In this document: positions 1 through 12,400 of the stretch, piece by piece
How the letters are laid out: each line of letters opens with the position of its first letter
Position numbering within the stretch: the stretch's first letter is position 1
Source: Calamus simplicifolius
Taxonomy: Eukaryota > Streptophyta > Magnoliopsida > Arecales > Arecaceae
Assembly: GCA_900491605.1 (NCBI GenBank)
Contig: UESW01004237.1
Span: 140,804-204,803 of the forward strand
DNA: 64,000 nt
Direction of reading: 5' to 3'
Notes under the pieces: generated by a model
Databases searched by the model: none
Told to the model about the DNA's origin: nothing
Seen by the model: the letters and a program-made list of their open reading frames with translations, nothing else
Program-made: the position numbers and the translations under genes

Positions 1-1225
1 TTTAAGTTTTGAAGCTATTAAATTAGTTAAATTTTATAGAAAATCATCTTTATTCATTGTTATAAATATTTTTAAATTTTAATTATTCATATGGTTCAAC
101 AATACATTTATTGGTTGGACTATTGTATGGTTGATCAATGTAATTATAATAAATATGACTTGTGCAAATTAATATTAAGAATATTTATAAAAGTGCATCA
201 TATAATTAAATAGTAGGGAAAGGATGGCCAATCCACACGTTAATTCATTAAACAATTATTTTTAAACAAAAAAAATCAAGGTTATAAGATCCAATAGTCC
301 ATGCTAGCAAATCTATAATATACTAAGGGCATCATATAATTAATAGGTATTTAATGTAACTATAACATTTCAGACTCATTTATTAGCTTAATTAATTTAT
401 TAATGGATTAGATTTATTTAAATTAATCGGTAAGAAGTAAACTTAAATTATAAACTTCTCACATTATGCTTCCTCCATCGGTATTTTTTTCCTTATGATC
501 CACTTAACTTATGTTGGCTCTGAAGCTTATTTATTAGCTCAATTAACTTGCTAGCGATGGAATTTATATAGACTTAAAAAACTTGAGTGTAAATTAATTG
601 ATAGTAATTAAATTGAGTTATAAATTTTTTACACTATCATTTTTCATTTGATGTGAAGCTAATTAAGAGAGTATTATAATAACTTTATCAACATAAATAC
701 TTACATTGATGGTACATTTCAAGTTTAGAATATCATAAAGGTAAAGGTGGAATGCCACCATTATGTAGGGATGGGCATAGTTCGGATGGCCTATGAATCA
801 GATCATAGTTCTTAGCTCACTAGACTGAATCGAGCTAGAAACTTTTAAGTCGTTGAAATTTTGGATCAAGCACCCACTCCTAGCTCTATGTGGAAACCAT
901 AAAATGAGCAAATGCCCCACTAGAAATTGCACTCTTATCATTTTAATGGAAGAAACCTAACTCTGTCAAATTTAAGGAAAGTTCATTTAGATTTTCTTTA
1001 GATACATGAATGCATGTTTGGCCTATTAGAGTAGGGGGTCCCCCTTGCCCCATGCCTTTGGCTGCCTTCCCCTGGCCACCAACCAAAATATCTAGGGTGG
1101 CATAGACTTGGGTCAGCACTGATTTCTATCCGTCCATCCTCTCTCTCTCTTTGTTTTTGGGTCCATCATTCTGCCCATTCTCAACTTTACTGCTGGCAAC
1201 ATCAGATTAATGATGTGATAGGAAT
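1..1225. other. AT-rich intergenic DNA
   Basis: This stretch is strongly AT-rich with no convincing coding potential on either strand. It has scattered poly-A/T runs and a short CT run near 1139-1151. I see no gene, RNA gene or complete transposon in it. It ends at the poly-A tail of the LINE remnant that follows. Confidence 0.6.
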
Positions 1226-1750
1226 TTTTTTTTTAATCAGTCTAGTACGAATCAATCCGATCAAAAAATAGAAGCAGTTTGAATACAATAGGATAGGGAT
1301 CACCCTATTTTCATATCCAAAATTCAAGAGATGGGCCACTACACCCGCAATCCAATCAGCTACCAAGTTGGCCTCTCGATAAACATGGCTCTGCAAGCTG
1401 GAGACCTACCGTAGAGTAGACCAAGTATTCAGCAGCAGAGGGTTACTCGAAAAGTGACCGAAGCAATTCCATCGAAACCAGCGTATAACCATGAGGGAGT
1501 CTCTCTTTATAAAGAGACTTTGGGCATGAAGGATCGGTGTAGCATAGAAAATGCCAGCCCATACTACATACAACTCTGCCATAGGAATGAAGGAGTCAAG
1601 AAGACCAAATCCCCTGACCGTCGGCATAACTTTATCCACCCCTCTAATAATTGAAACAGAGCCGGTTAATTGATCTCGCACACTCTAATCAAAGTTAATT
1701 TTAACGTACATGGAGGGCTCCCAAGAGATAATCAAATAGATTCATCTCTC
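1226..1750 (-). mobile_element. L1-type LINE 3' end remnant with RNase H domain
   Basis: The minus strand encodes pieces of the RNase H domain typical of the C-terminus of plant L1-like non-LTR retrotransposons. An INFD-type start lies near 1700, then AELYVVWAGIFYA, then DSLMVIRWFRW, and in another frame HVYREANLVADWIAG. The domain is broken by a stop just after INFD (about 1684) and by a frameshift near 1400. A run of A on the minus strand (T run on plus, 1226-1237) marks the probable poly-A end. It is a truncated, inactive copy; the reverse transcriptase is absent. Confidence 0.65.
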
Positions 1751-2985
1751 TCATCAATAGGCTGCATGGTGCTACAAAATGATAAAAAAAAATGCCATGG
1801 GAATTGGTCTAAATAATCACCTCAGACTAAACTCTCATAAAATAGGATAATAACCTCATGTGCATATGGTCCAATCTCGTGGTTGGAAATTGGATTGGGG
1901 CCCCCACTGCGAGACAGTCAATTCTAGTTCATGTCTTTGTTGCAGATGGAACCATCAACAGAATTATTCGCTTAGAGGAGACACATGTCGTCCAAAAAAT
2001 GGAGGACATAGTTCAAGGAACAGAATTCTCCAACGTCTCTATCTCCCAACTCCAAATGAATCCAGAAGTGAAAACGAGGAAAAATTTTACTTGAACTTTG
2101 ATAAATCAAATAATATTGTACACAAAAAAAAAAAAAATCCAGCAACATTTGGCCTTGGGAGCAATATAATCAAAGCCGGATTTTTATGGTTTATTTTTAA
2201 TTACATCTATTAAGTTTCGGAATGGTTATCATACGCTAAATGACTTTTCTTTGACTAAAAGTAAAATAAAATATTTAAAATTTCTGTCATTATTATTTTA
2301 TTTTTAAAGGTTTTGTGAACTTTGTGTACTTCAATCATCTTGATAATTACTATAATCTTTAGAAAGGCCAAAAATATTTTTATTTTATCCTTCAATTAAA
2401 TTAAAATTATTTTTCTGTGATCATCCTTTTTCTTGTCTCCTAATTTTAATATATATATATTATTAAAATAATGTAAAAGAGAATGATACTAACCTCATAA
2501 TAGAAACCGCATCAACTCTAGCTAATCCATTCTACATCACCTACAACAAATAAAAAATTGAGCAATGTTTCAATGAAAAATATGATTAAATATTTTCTAA
2601 TTTATTATAGAAGTATATTTAATTTAGTCAAAACCAACTTGTGAGAATAGGTTGGATATAAAATAGAAAAAAATAGAATTAGCCTCCTTTAATTTAGAAA
2701 ATCACTAATGATTAAACCCACAAAAATAACAATATAATAAAAATGCAATAAAAATAATTATTATTCAAAAAATTAATTGGTATTACCTTTGTGCAAAATA
2801 GATAGACTACTATAACAAATTTACAGCGGCCAATAAAAGCTTCTCTCTCATCCTCCAGTAATAAATAAATAAATAAATAAAGGTTATCTTATAAATTTTT
2901 CTAATATTTTTTTCAAAAGACCTTTTTTTTTTTTTGACAATAATAGTCCATTAAAAAAGCCCTTCCCCTACCTTCTTTTATGCTC
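1751..2985. other. AT-rich intergenic DNA upstream of PP2C
   Basis: No supportable gene. It contains a poly-A run at about 2122-2136, an (AAAT)n microsatellite at 2861-2881 and a poly-T run at about 2925-2935. The last part must contain the PP2C promoter, but I cannot point to a decisive TATA box. Confidence 0.5.
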
Positions 2986-3082
2986 TCTCTCTCTCTCTCT
3001 CGCTCGCTCGCTCTGCGCGTCTGAGTGCGCGCGCGTGCGTCGGTTCTGAGCTTCTCCTCCATTGGTTCCCGGTTCCCGCCGG
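2983..3082 (+). promoter_or_regulatory. CT-rich PP2C 5' leader / proximal promoter
   Basis: A (CT)n run at about 2983-3001 followed by CGCT repeats and GC-rich DNA lies directly before the first ATG at 3083. Pyrimidine-rich leaders of this kind are common in plant 5' UTRs. The sharp change from AT-rich to GC-rich marks the start of the gene. The transcription start is not determined. Confidence 0.4.
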
Positions 3083-3474
3083 ATGGGTTCATGCATGTCG
3101 TTCCAGCCGCCGGGAAGTCTTGCGGCAGCGGCGTCGGGAAGGAGCCCGGACATGGCCTCTGCCTCCGCCTCGGCCTCCGCCGTATCCTCTTCCTCTCCCG
3201 GCTCGGGAGTCGGTTCCAAGAGGTGGAGGCATTGGAGGAAGGAGAAGAAGAGGAGGGAAGAGGAGGAGGAGGAGAATGGGGAAGGGGAAAGAGGAGAAAG
3301 TGGTGGCCAGCTCTGTGATCGGTGGGCGGCGAGTTCCGGCGGTGGGGGATGTGGGAGGAGGAGCTCCAACGAGTGTCCGGCCGGAAGTTCGTCAATGGGG
3401 CCACCGAATTCGCCTGCCTCTTTACCCAGCAAGGGAAGAAGGGCACCAACCAGGACGCCATGCTCGTCTGGGAG
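3083..3474 (+). CDS. PP2C exon 1 (apparent frameshift)
   Basis: The exon opens with MGSCMSFQPP in the frame of 3083, followed by Ser/Ala-rich and Arg/Lys/Glu-rich low-complexity sequence. The conserved part, WEEELQRVSGRKFVNGATEF and then FTQQGKKGTNQDAMLVWE, lies in the frame of 3025/3349. The change of frame must fall after the TGA at 3316-3318 of the second frame. The exon ends at GAG 3472-3474 before a GTACCA donor, phase 0. A one-base loss in the genome, an assembly error, or translation from Met 3349 could each explain it. Confidence 0.8.
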
Positions 3475-6400
3475 GTACCAAATACTGGATTTGTTTGAGG
3501 TTTTCTAGTGCTTAAAATCGTGAATGCCCTTATTTGGCTGAAGGAAAGGAAGATTTGAAGGATTTGATAACTACTTTCGGTTAAACCCAGTCTGCTGTGT
3601 TAAACCTTTTCATTAATTACGCTCTTTTGATGCAAAATAAAAAAAAAATTAAATAGAGGCAAGTTTTGTATTGATTCTCACCACTTATTTTGTGTTCACG
3701 GAGTTTTTGAGTGAAAAGAAAAAGATATTCAGCATCTCGTTGTGTTATTTTGATTAAACCCCATTTCCCATTTGAGGATGTAGCGCTGTTGTGGATAATG
3801 GATCATTGCATTGGTTACTCGTTATTTTGTGAAAGAATTGTGTTGCACTATTTATGGATCATGAACGGTTTCCACTTAATAGTCCATTTTGTACATTCCA
3901 TCTTGCATATTCCCCAACAATTTTATTTTTTGAAGCATTTCCTTTGGTGCTTCTATTTTATTTTTTGATGCTCAACGATTTAATTCATGTGAACTTTATC
4001 AGTCCAGTGGACATGCAAGAATCACACAGCACTACAGAGATGTCCCTGCAGGTTATCCAGTTTTACGTTGCTATTGTTCCATGATTCATTCAAGCTACCA
4101 AACTTATTCACTTTGGCCTGACTCTTTTCCATCATTAATGTCTGGTGCCTCATTTTATTTTCTATGCCCGGAAAAAAATGTTCTTCATATATTCTTTTCT
4201 GTTTCTGCTGATTTTTTACATTGTCATATTCCGCATTGTTCTCTTGTAATAAATTAACTTCCAACCATATTATAAATGAGCATCCAACTATATTGTCTTA
4301 TCATCAACTGATGCTTAAACAATGTCTCCAATTTGATGCATTTGCTTAAACATTGGTTGTCATTCCGTCTACGTTGATTGTGATGAGACAGCAACATAAA
4401 CTCATGTAGTTTCACCATGACTGAAAATCTTGCTTGCCGGAACTAGTTTCAACATTTTTTCTTCTTCACAATTTAGCCCCTTTGCCTAACTTTGTTTCTA
4501 ATTTCTTACAAATTTACCTTCCATTATGTTCTATCAATTCTTTATTTTGATGCATAACTTGTTAGATTTTTTCTCTTTTATTTATGTATACTTGTCATCA
4601 TCTAAGTATGGTTGTTTCATAAATGGTTGATCAATTGATGCATTTTAAGTTTAAATTAGACCTTTTTTAAATATATAATTTCTGGGTTTCATTGCCATTA
4701 ATATGCTATATTGTATGGTTGAATCTTAACGTGTTTTAAATAAGTTATTTGCACATAAATTATGTATTTTATATTTCTTTGCATTTTTTGTATTGAATTA
4801 GAGGCTTAGTCTAATATTGTCAGGCCCTAATATGGGTAGGTTTATTTTCTAAAGTCATTTGGTTTTAGGAAATATTGATTTTAAGTCATGACAATGATTC
4901 TTTGGAGTGATTTGGATGGATTTACTTGCAGGATTCTGTTGAAATTTGAAATTTGCTATTTCTTCAAAGTCTTTGGTTATATTTTATTGGAAAAGAACAT
5001 AGGTTAATGTGGTGCCTTATGTTGTCTAGGAGCCCTATTTGAAGTCAAATCAAGTAAGTTAGAGCTAGGCTCATTAAACATAGGTTAGGAGTCCTTTTAA
5101 TATTAGATAACATTGTTTTTGAAGTTGTTCAATGTTCTTGAAGTCCATGAGGAGTTACAAATTATGCATGATTAGTGCATTATGTTGAATGAGTTGGCTC
5201 CTTTGTATATGTTTCCCTCAATTAGTTTTTGTCTTTTCTCATTACTTATTTTTCTTTATTCAACCTTCTTACCTTCTCTTTTACCTCTCCAATTGCCTCT
5301 TTATATGTTTCTGTCTGCTGCTTACATAGTGAAGTCTCAGTTCTATCCAAATTTAAATATTTGCAGCACAGTACTATTTTTTTTTCAGGTCTAATGCACT
5401 TGCATTATAAAGTTGTCATGAAGGCAAGGGTTGAAGATTTGAAGTGTTATCTGCTGGTCGTGTATTGGCATGCCATGGGCATGCCATGCTATTCCTTGTC
5501 AACACTTGGCAAATTTAGCATGTGTTAGCATGGTGGCATATCAAGTATTGACACACGGCCAATACTATTGATAATTCCACATGACAATAAAACATTGGCA
5601 TAGTCTTATCTAGATTTTAAGACTTAATTATCCTGCCCTGTTCCTATTGGAAAAAAGGGGGCTGAGATTGGAGTGGGACAATAGAACCTATCTATGTAGG
5701 GGAAAAAAGAAAGAAAGAAAGAAAATGAAGGAAAGAAGGAAAGAAAAGGAGAAAGTAAAGAAAGAAGAAAAAGGACAGGAAAGAAAGAAAGTGAGAAGAA
5801 AAGAAAATAATGGAAAGAAAAAAAATAAAACATGAAAAAGGAAAGAAGGGGAAAAGAAAAGAAAGAAAAGAAGAAAAAGAGAAAGAAAGAAAATAAAAAA
5901 AAGAAAAAGAAAAGAAAGAAAAAAAAAAGAAATAAACAAAGTAAGAATGTAATAAAGAAAAGAAGGGGAGAAAGATTAAGATGGTTATTAGGACAAGGTC
6001 GAATAGAAGGGCATTCCATTTTATAGAAAATTGTGACACGTTCATTTCATGGGATTTAAAATCTAGATATATATCATATTATAACTCCGCTAAGGCCGGT
6101 CCTAAGCTCGAGTAAAGGAGGATTGCATTAGGTAGTTGACAGCCAACGTAAAACTCCATCAGAACCCTTAAAACATGAATATGGTAAATCAAACTATGCG
6201 AAAGGTTAGGACGTCTTCGTTAAGAGACACATTGCATCTGCCTCTGGATGTTTCAAAAAATAGGTAAGGGAAGCCGCACCAGCCCTCGGGTGCGGTGATA
6301 AGTGAGCAAGGATTTCTGCACTACAGATGAGTGTTGGTAAAGAAGTTAATCCATGATAGTCAGCTTAGAGTGGCAACATGGAACATAGTAATACTAACAG

Positions 6401-9400
6401 GTAAAACTATAGAGATAGTGGACATTATGATTAGGAGAAAAGTAAATATAATATTCTTACAAAAGACTAAATGGGTAGGTGAGAAATAGAGAATGCAGGA
6501 TATAAATTATATTATACTAAAAAATATAAAAATAGAAATGGAGTAGGAATAATTGTTGACAAGAATTTTAAGGAATATGTTGTTAAGGTAACTAGGAAAG
6601 GAGATCGGATTATATCACTAAAACTTATAATTGAGAACAATATAATTAACATAATTAGTGCATATTCACCGTGATGTGGCTGATACAACGTCGTTAGAGT
6701 TAACAGTGAAGGAAACTGACGGAGTCCCGCCTCGGTCCCGCGGGGTGACTTCGGCCTCCGAGGTCCCTTCGGTCTCCGAGGTCCCCTCGCCCTTGGCTTC
6801 GGACCTGGAGTCCCCTCGGCCCTGGCCTCGAGCTTCCGCCTCGGCTCCGGCCTCGGCCTCGAGCTTTCGCCTCGGCCCTGGGCCTAGCAATCCACTATCT
6901 TGAGCCACCTGACATGTCCACGTGGCCCACCAACCGCCTGCAGCAGCCACGTGATCCACCACTCGACTGCAATAGCGCGTGGCTACGCCCCATAACGGCG
7001 CACGCCTGACACGACCAGATCCGCCTGCCACCCGTAGCGCCGCGCTTGGCAGATGGCAGGCAGGACAAGACACCTTTGACATGCCCAGTGTCGGTTGCGA
7101 TCTGTCACTGTCAGCCTTGCCTTCCGTCCGTTATCGGACAGTGGCACCTCGAAATTAGCAACCTTCTGGAAACAGGAAAAGGGACTTTCGAATAGGTATA
7201 AATGCCCATACTCACAACAAAGGAGGGATCCTGAACTCAAGTTCTCTAGCTCTTTCTGCTAGTTTACTCTTGTCTGTTCCCAAGTCGCTGACTTAAGCGT
7301 CGGAGGGTCCCCACCGGAGCAATCGGTCTTCGGAAATTTTTTTGCAGGAATCTTCGAGGAGGAGGATCTCCGTTCCCCGGCGTTGAAGGAGAGTGACTTG
7401 ACGTTAACAGATTGGCGCGCCAGGAAGGGGGAGGGAAGATAAAAAGCTTCGAACCAGTCAACACCGACTTCTTCTCTTTCCCTAAGCTCCCGAGCTAATG
7501 GTGATGACTCGTGTGCAAGAGGTCTCCACCAGCCATGTTGGAGGGCAGCGCCTGGGAGCTGACCTGCAGGCAGCCGGTCTCCTTGCTTCCCAGGCCAGCA
7601 TCCCTGCACCACTATCGCCACCACTACAGCAGCATCAAGAAGATCGACTCGCCGCCCTTACCATGCAAGTTCAGTCGCTGGTGGCGGCAGTCCAAGTTCT
7701 GCAGCAGCAGCCGGGGCCACCCATGTCAATCCCAGGGGTGGTCCAACCCAGTCAACATTCTTCCCGAGGGAGATCTTTCATCCGAGAAGATCGTCACCGC
7801 CACATTTCGCCCAAGCATCATCACCAGGAGACCTCCAGGAGGTCCCGGTCTCCTTTCCGCCATGCCAGTGCTTTCCCAAAGCGGCAGCACGGAAGAGAGG
7901 CGGAGCGCACCCGTCTTCACCATCGTCACTCCTCCCCCTCTTCGGAATCTTCAAGGGAGGGGTCCTTTGATGGCCGGATAGCTTACCGGGCCGAGCGATG
8001 ACTAGATGAGTACAACCAGCAGCTGGAGGAGCTCAGCCGTCGGATCACCAACTTGTCGAAGGAGGACTATGACAGCCAGCCACCGCTGTCCCGCCGCATT
8101 ATGGAGGAACCGATCTCAACTCGGTTTCATCTCCCTCAGTTGGACCCGTACGACGGGACCACTGATCCTCTGGACCATCTGAAGAGTTACAAGGTCCTTA
8201 TGCAGGTCCAGGAGGTGACAGATTCTCTTCTCTGCATCGCCTTCCCCGCCACTTTGAGGAAGGCAGCCCAAGCTTGGTACTCCCGTCTACTGCCGCGGAG
8301 TATCAACTCCTTCCGCTAGCTGGAGAGGGCTTTCCTGGCCCATTTTGATGCCTGCCGGAAGATACCTAGAGTGGCGGACAGTCTGTTCTCTGTCCAGTAG
8401 AAGGGTGGCGAGTCCCTTCGGGACTACATCGCTCGATTCAAAGAAGCTGCCCTCGAGGTCTACAACCTCGAGGATTCTGTAGCCACCCTAGCCTTGAAGC
8501 GAGGGCTTCGCCCCTTCCGTTTTGCGTACTCCCTCAACAAGAAGCCGCCCAGCTCCTACGCCGAACTCTTGAGCTAGGTCCAAAAGTACATCCGCGCCGA
8601 CGAGGCTGACTCCTCCCGGCGCGAGGCCAACGAAGGCACCACCAAAAAGCCAACTCATCCTGAGCCTGCCGAGGTTCATCCCAGGAGGCCCGAGCCTCCC
8701 CATCGACCGAACAACCGACCACGGGCTCTTGCACCGAGGGACGGTCCGTTCACCCCCTTGCTCGCCCCGATATCTCACATCCTGCTCGAGATCGAGGGCG
8801 AGCCATACCTTCAACACCCTCCTCTACTGAACCCGAAGACCCCTCGCAACAAGAACTTGTACTGCCGCTTCCATTGGGACCAGGTCACGACATCGACAAC
8901 TGTCGCCAGCTGAAGAAGGCGATAGAAGACCTCATCCAGCGTGGCCACCTGGGGAAGTTCGTTTAGAGGAGCAACCCGGGTGAGCCTAGCCCGTTAGCGC
9001 CTCCGCCACCAATGATCGACAATGCTCTGACTGAGAAGACGGTGGCAATGATCTTCTGGGGGGCAGGCGGCCCGCCCAAGAGGTCGAGGGAGGAGGAGGG
9101 GTTAGATTCTGTAATTTCCTTTTTTGAAAGGGACCTAGAGGGGGTGGTCAACAAAAATGATGACAACGTCGTCGTGTCCATGACGATTGCTAAGCATCCT
9201 ATAAAAAGAATTCTAGTTGATAGTGGAAGCTCGGTGGACGTTTTGAGTTATGATGCCTTTGTTCGTATGAACCTGACTCTTGACTCACTTCAGCCTATCA
9301 CCACGCCCTTGATGGGTTTCATCAGAGACTCTGTGAAAGTCGAGGGGGAGATCACTCTCCCCGTCACGGCCGGGACGCCCCCATGTCAGAGTACGGTTTT

Positions 9401-12400
9401 ATGAGCTTCCTTGTAGTCCGAGTGCCCCTCGCCTACAACGCCATCCTCGGAAGGCCCGGACTCAATCTTCTGGACGCTGTTATCTCCACGAAAAGGCTCT
9501 TGGTGAGGTTCCCCACCAGTGAGGGGGTCGGGGAAATGCGAGGGGAGCAGAGCCCGCTGCTGCTTTGCTACCACATGGCCCCCAGTCCTCAGGGGGCAGT
9601 ATCTACACCCGCATCAGAAGCGTTGGACCCCCGAGACTCAGAAAGGAGAGGGGAGCCGGCCGAGCATCTGCTGACCTTCCCTTTAGGGAAGGACCCGATG
9701 AGGATGGTCCAAATCGGGGCCCTACTCCCGGAGGAGGCTCCTGACCAGCTCCTCGCTTTCCTGTGAGCTAACGCTAACATCTTCGCATGGTCGGCGTCTG
9801 ATATGCCAGGCATCCTGGAGGAAGTGATTACCCATCAGCTCAACATCAAGCCAGAGTGCCAACCCGTTCGGCAGAGGAAAAGGAGCTTTGCCCCTGATAG
9901 ACAGAAGGCCATAGACGAGGTGCATAAGTTGGTGGCGGTCGGCCACATTCGCGAAGTGCACTACCCTGACTGGCTAGCGAATGCCGTGATGGTCTGCAAG
10001 GCCAGTAGGAGTTGAAGGATGTGCGTGGACTTTACCAACCTCAATAAGGCGTGCCTCAAGGACAGCTTCTCACTGCCTCGGATCGACCAGTTGGTGGACG
10101 CTACGTCCGGCCACGAGACCCTCAGCTTCATGGACGCCTTCTCGGGGTACAACCAGATTAAGATGGACCCGACTAATGAAGAGGCAACCTCATTTGTAAC
10201 CGAGAAGGGGATATATTGCTACAAGGTGATGCTATTTGGGTTGAAGAATGCGGGGGCCACATACCAAAGGTTAATGAATAGGGTCTTTGAAGACCAGATC
10301 GGGCGTAATATGGAGCTGTACGTGGACGACATGCTGACCAAGAGTGCCCGTGCTACCGACCATATTGCCGACCTCGCGGAGACCTTTGGCAACCTCCGTC
10401 GATATCAGATGAAGCTGAACCCCCGTAAGTGTGCTTTTGGAGTTACAGCAGGCAAGTTTCTAGGCTTCATGGTGATGCAGAGGGGGATCGAGGCGAACCC
10501 CAACAAGATCCGAGCCATCTTGGACATGAGGCCCCCGGCTAACAAGGAGGTGCAGCGTCTGACCAGAAGGGTGGCAGCCTTGAGCCATTTCTTGTCCCAG
10601 TCGGCAGAGAGGTGTCTGCCTTTCTTTAAGGCATTGCGCAAGGTCAACAGCTTCGAGTGGACGAGGGAATGCCAGGAAGCCTTCGAGGAGCTAAAGAAGT
10701 TCTTATTCACTCCGCCACTGTTGTCCAAGCCAAGGGGCGAGGAGGAATTCTTTTTGTATCTTGCAGCCTCCCCCGAGGCTGTCAACTCCGTGCTTGTTCG
10801 CATGGATGCCGACGGAGCGCAAAAGCCGGTCTACTACACCAGCAAAGTACTTCACGATGCTGAGACCAGATATTCCAAGACCGAGAAGATCATCTTTGCT
10901 CTGATCGTCTTCGCTCAGCGCTTTCGGCCCTACTTCCAAGCTTATCCAATCGTAGTGCTCACGGACCAACCCCTCTAGACCATATTGTCCCGTCCTGACA
11001 CCTCCGGTCGGCTGGCAAAGTGGGCCATCAAGCTGGGGGAGTTCGACTTGTCCATTCGGCCGAGATCTGCAATGAAGTCCCAGGTGTTAGCTGATTTCTT
11101 GGTCGAATGCACCTGGGCCGAGGAGCATCCGGAGGAGTCGCACTCGGTGATGCGTGTGGAGTCCCCCATGGCTGAGAAGGCAGGGGAGGAAGGCTGGATC
11201 CTCCATGTTGATGGCGCATCGAATTCCCAAGGGAGTGGGGCTGGACTCATTCTTGCGAGCCCTGAAGGGGAGGTGGTGGAGTATGCCCTCCGATTTCTCT
11301 TCCTAGCCACCAACAACCAAGCAGAGTATAAAGCCTTGCTGGCGGGGATGACGCTGGCCAAGGAACTCGGTGCGAAGCATCTGAGGGCCTTCACAGACTC
11401 TCAGCTCGTCTCTGGGCAAGTCACTGGGGAGTATGAGGCCAGAGACCCGACTATGCCCGCTACCTGAGCAAGGTGCAATCCCAGGCCTCTCAGTTTATCT
11501 ATTTTTGCGTCAGCTACATTCCCCAAGGGGAGAATGCTAGGGCCGACGCATTGTCTCGCTTGGCTACCTCAGCCGATGGGACCTTGGGGAGAACGTACGT
11601 GGAGCACCTGCAGGCCCCAAGCATTGAAGCCACAGAGGAAGCCTTACCGGTCGAGCAGGAACCCTTTTGGATGGACACTTACGTTCGGTACCTTACCGAT
11701 GGCACCCTCCCTGAGGATGCAGTTGAGGCCAGGCTGCTCAAGCGATGGGCTCCGAAGTTTCTAATGATGGACGGAAAGCTGTACCGAAGGTCGTTCTCAT
11801 ACCCGGTTCTCAAGTGTGTCGGCCCCTCGGAGGTTAATTACATCCTGCGAAAATCCATGAAGGTATATGTGGAAGTCATCTTGGAGGCAGAGCTTTGGTG
11901 TACAAAGCTCTGCAGCAAGGGTACTACTGGCTGACAATGAGGGAGGACGCGACCGAGCTTGTCAAGAGGTGTGATAGTTGCCAGCGCCATGCCAACATCC
12001 AGCGGCAGCCGACGTCCCAGTTGACCCCTCTGGCGGCACCTTGGCCCTTCGCCCAGTGGGGTATGGACATCTTGGGACTGTTTCCTCCGGCCTTCGGTCA
12101 GCGCAAATTCCTGCTGGTAGCCGTCGACCACTTCACCATGGATCGAGGCCGAGGCACTCGCTAAGATTACCGATGGCAAGGTGAGATCCTTTTTCTGAAA
12201 GTCCATAATATGCCGGCTCGGGCTACCGTATACTCTTGTCATTGACAACGGCCGACAGTTTGACAACGCATCCTTCAGAGGATTTTGCACCGAGCTGGGT
12301 ATTCATCAGCGGTTTACCTCAGTCGGACACCCTCAGACCAACGACGCAGCTAAGGTGACCAACCGCATTATTCTCCAAGGACTTAGAGCCCGGCTAGATG

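Noticed and set aside
5624..6045. Phe/Leu/Ser-rich and Lys/Glu-rich frames of 62-131 codons
   Set aside because: Low-complexity translations of the homopurine tract.
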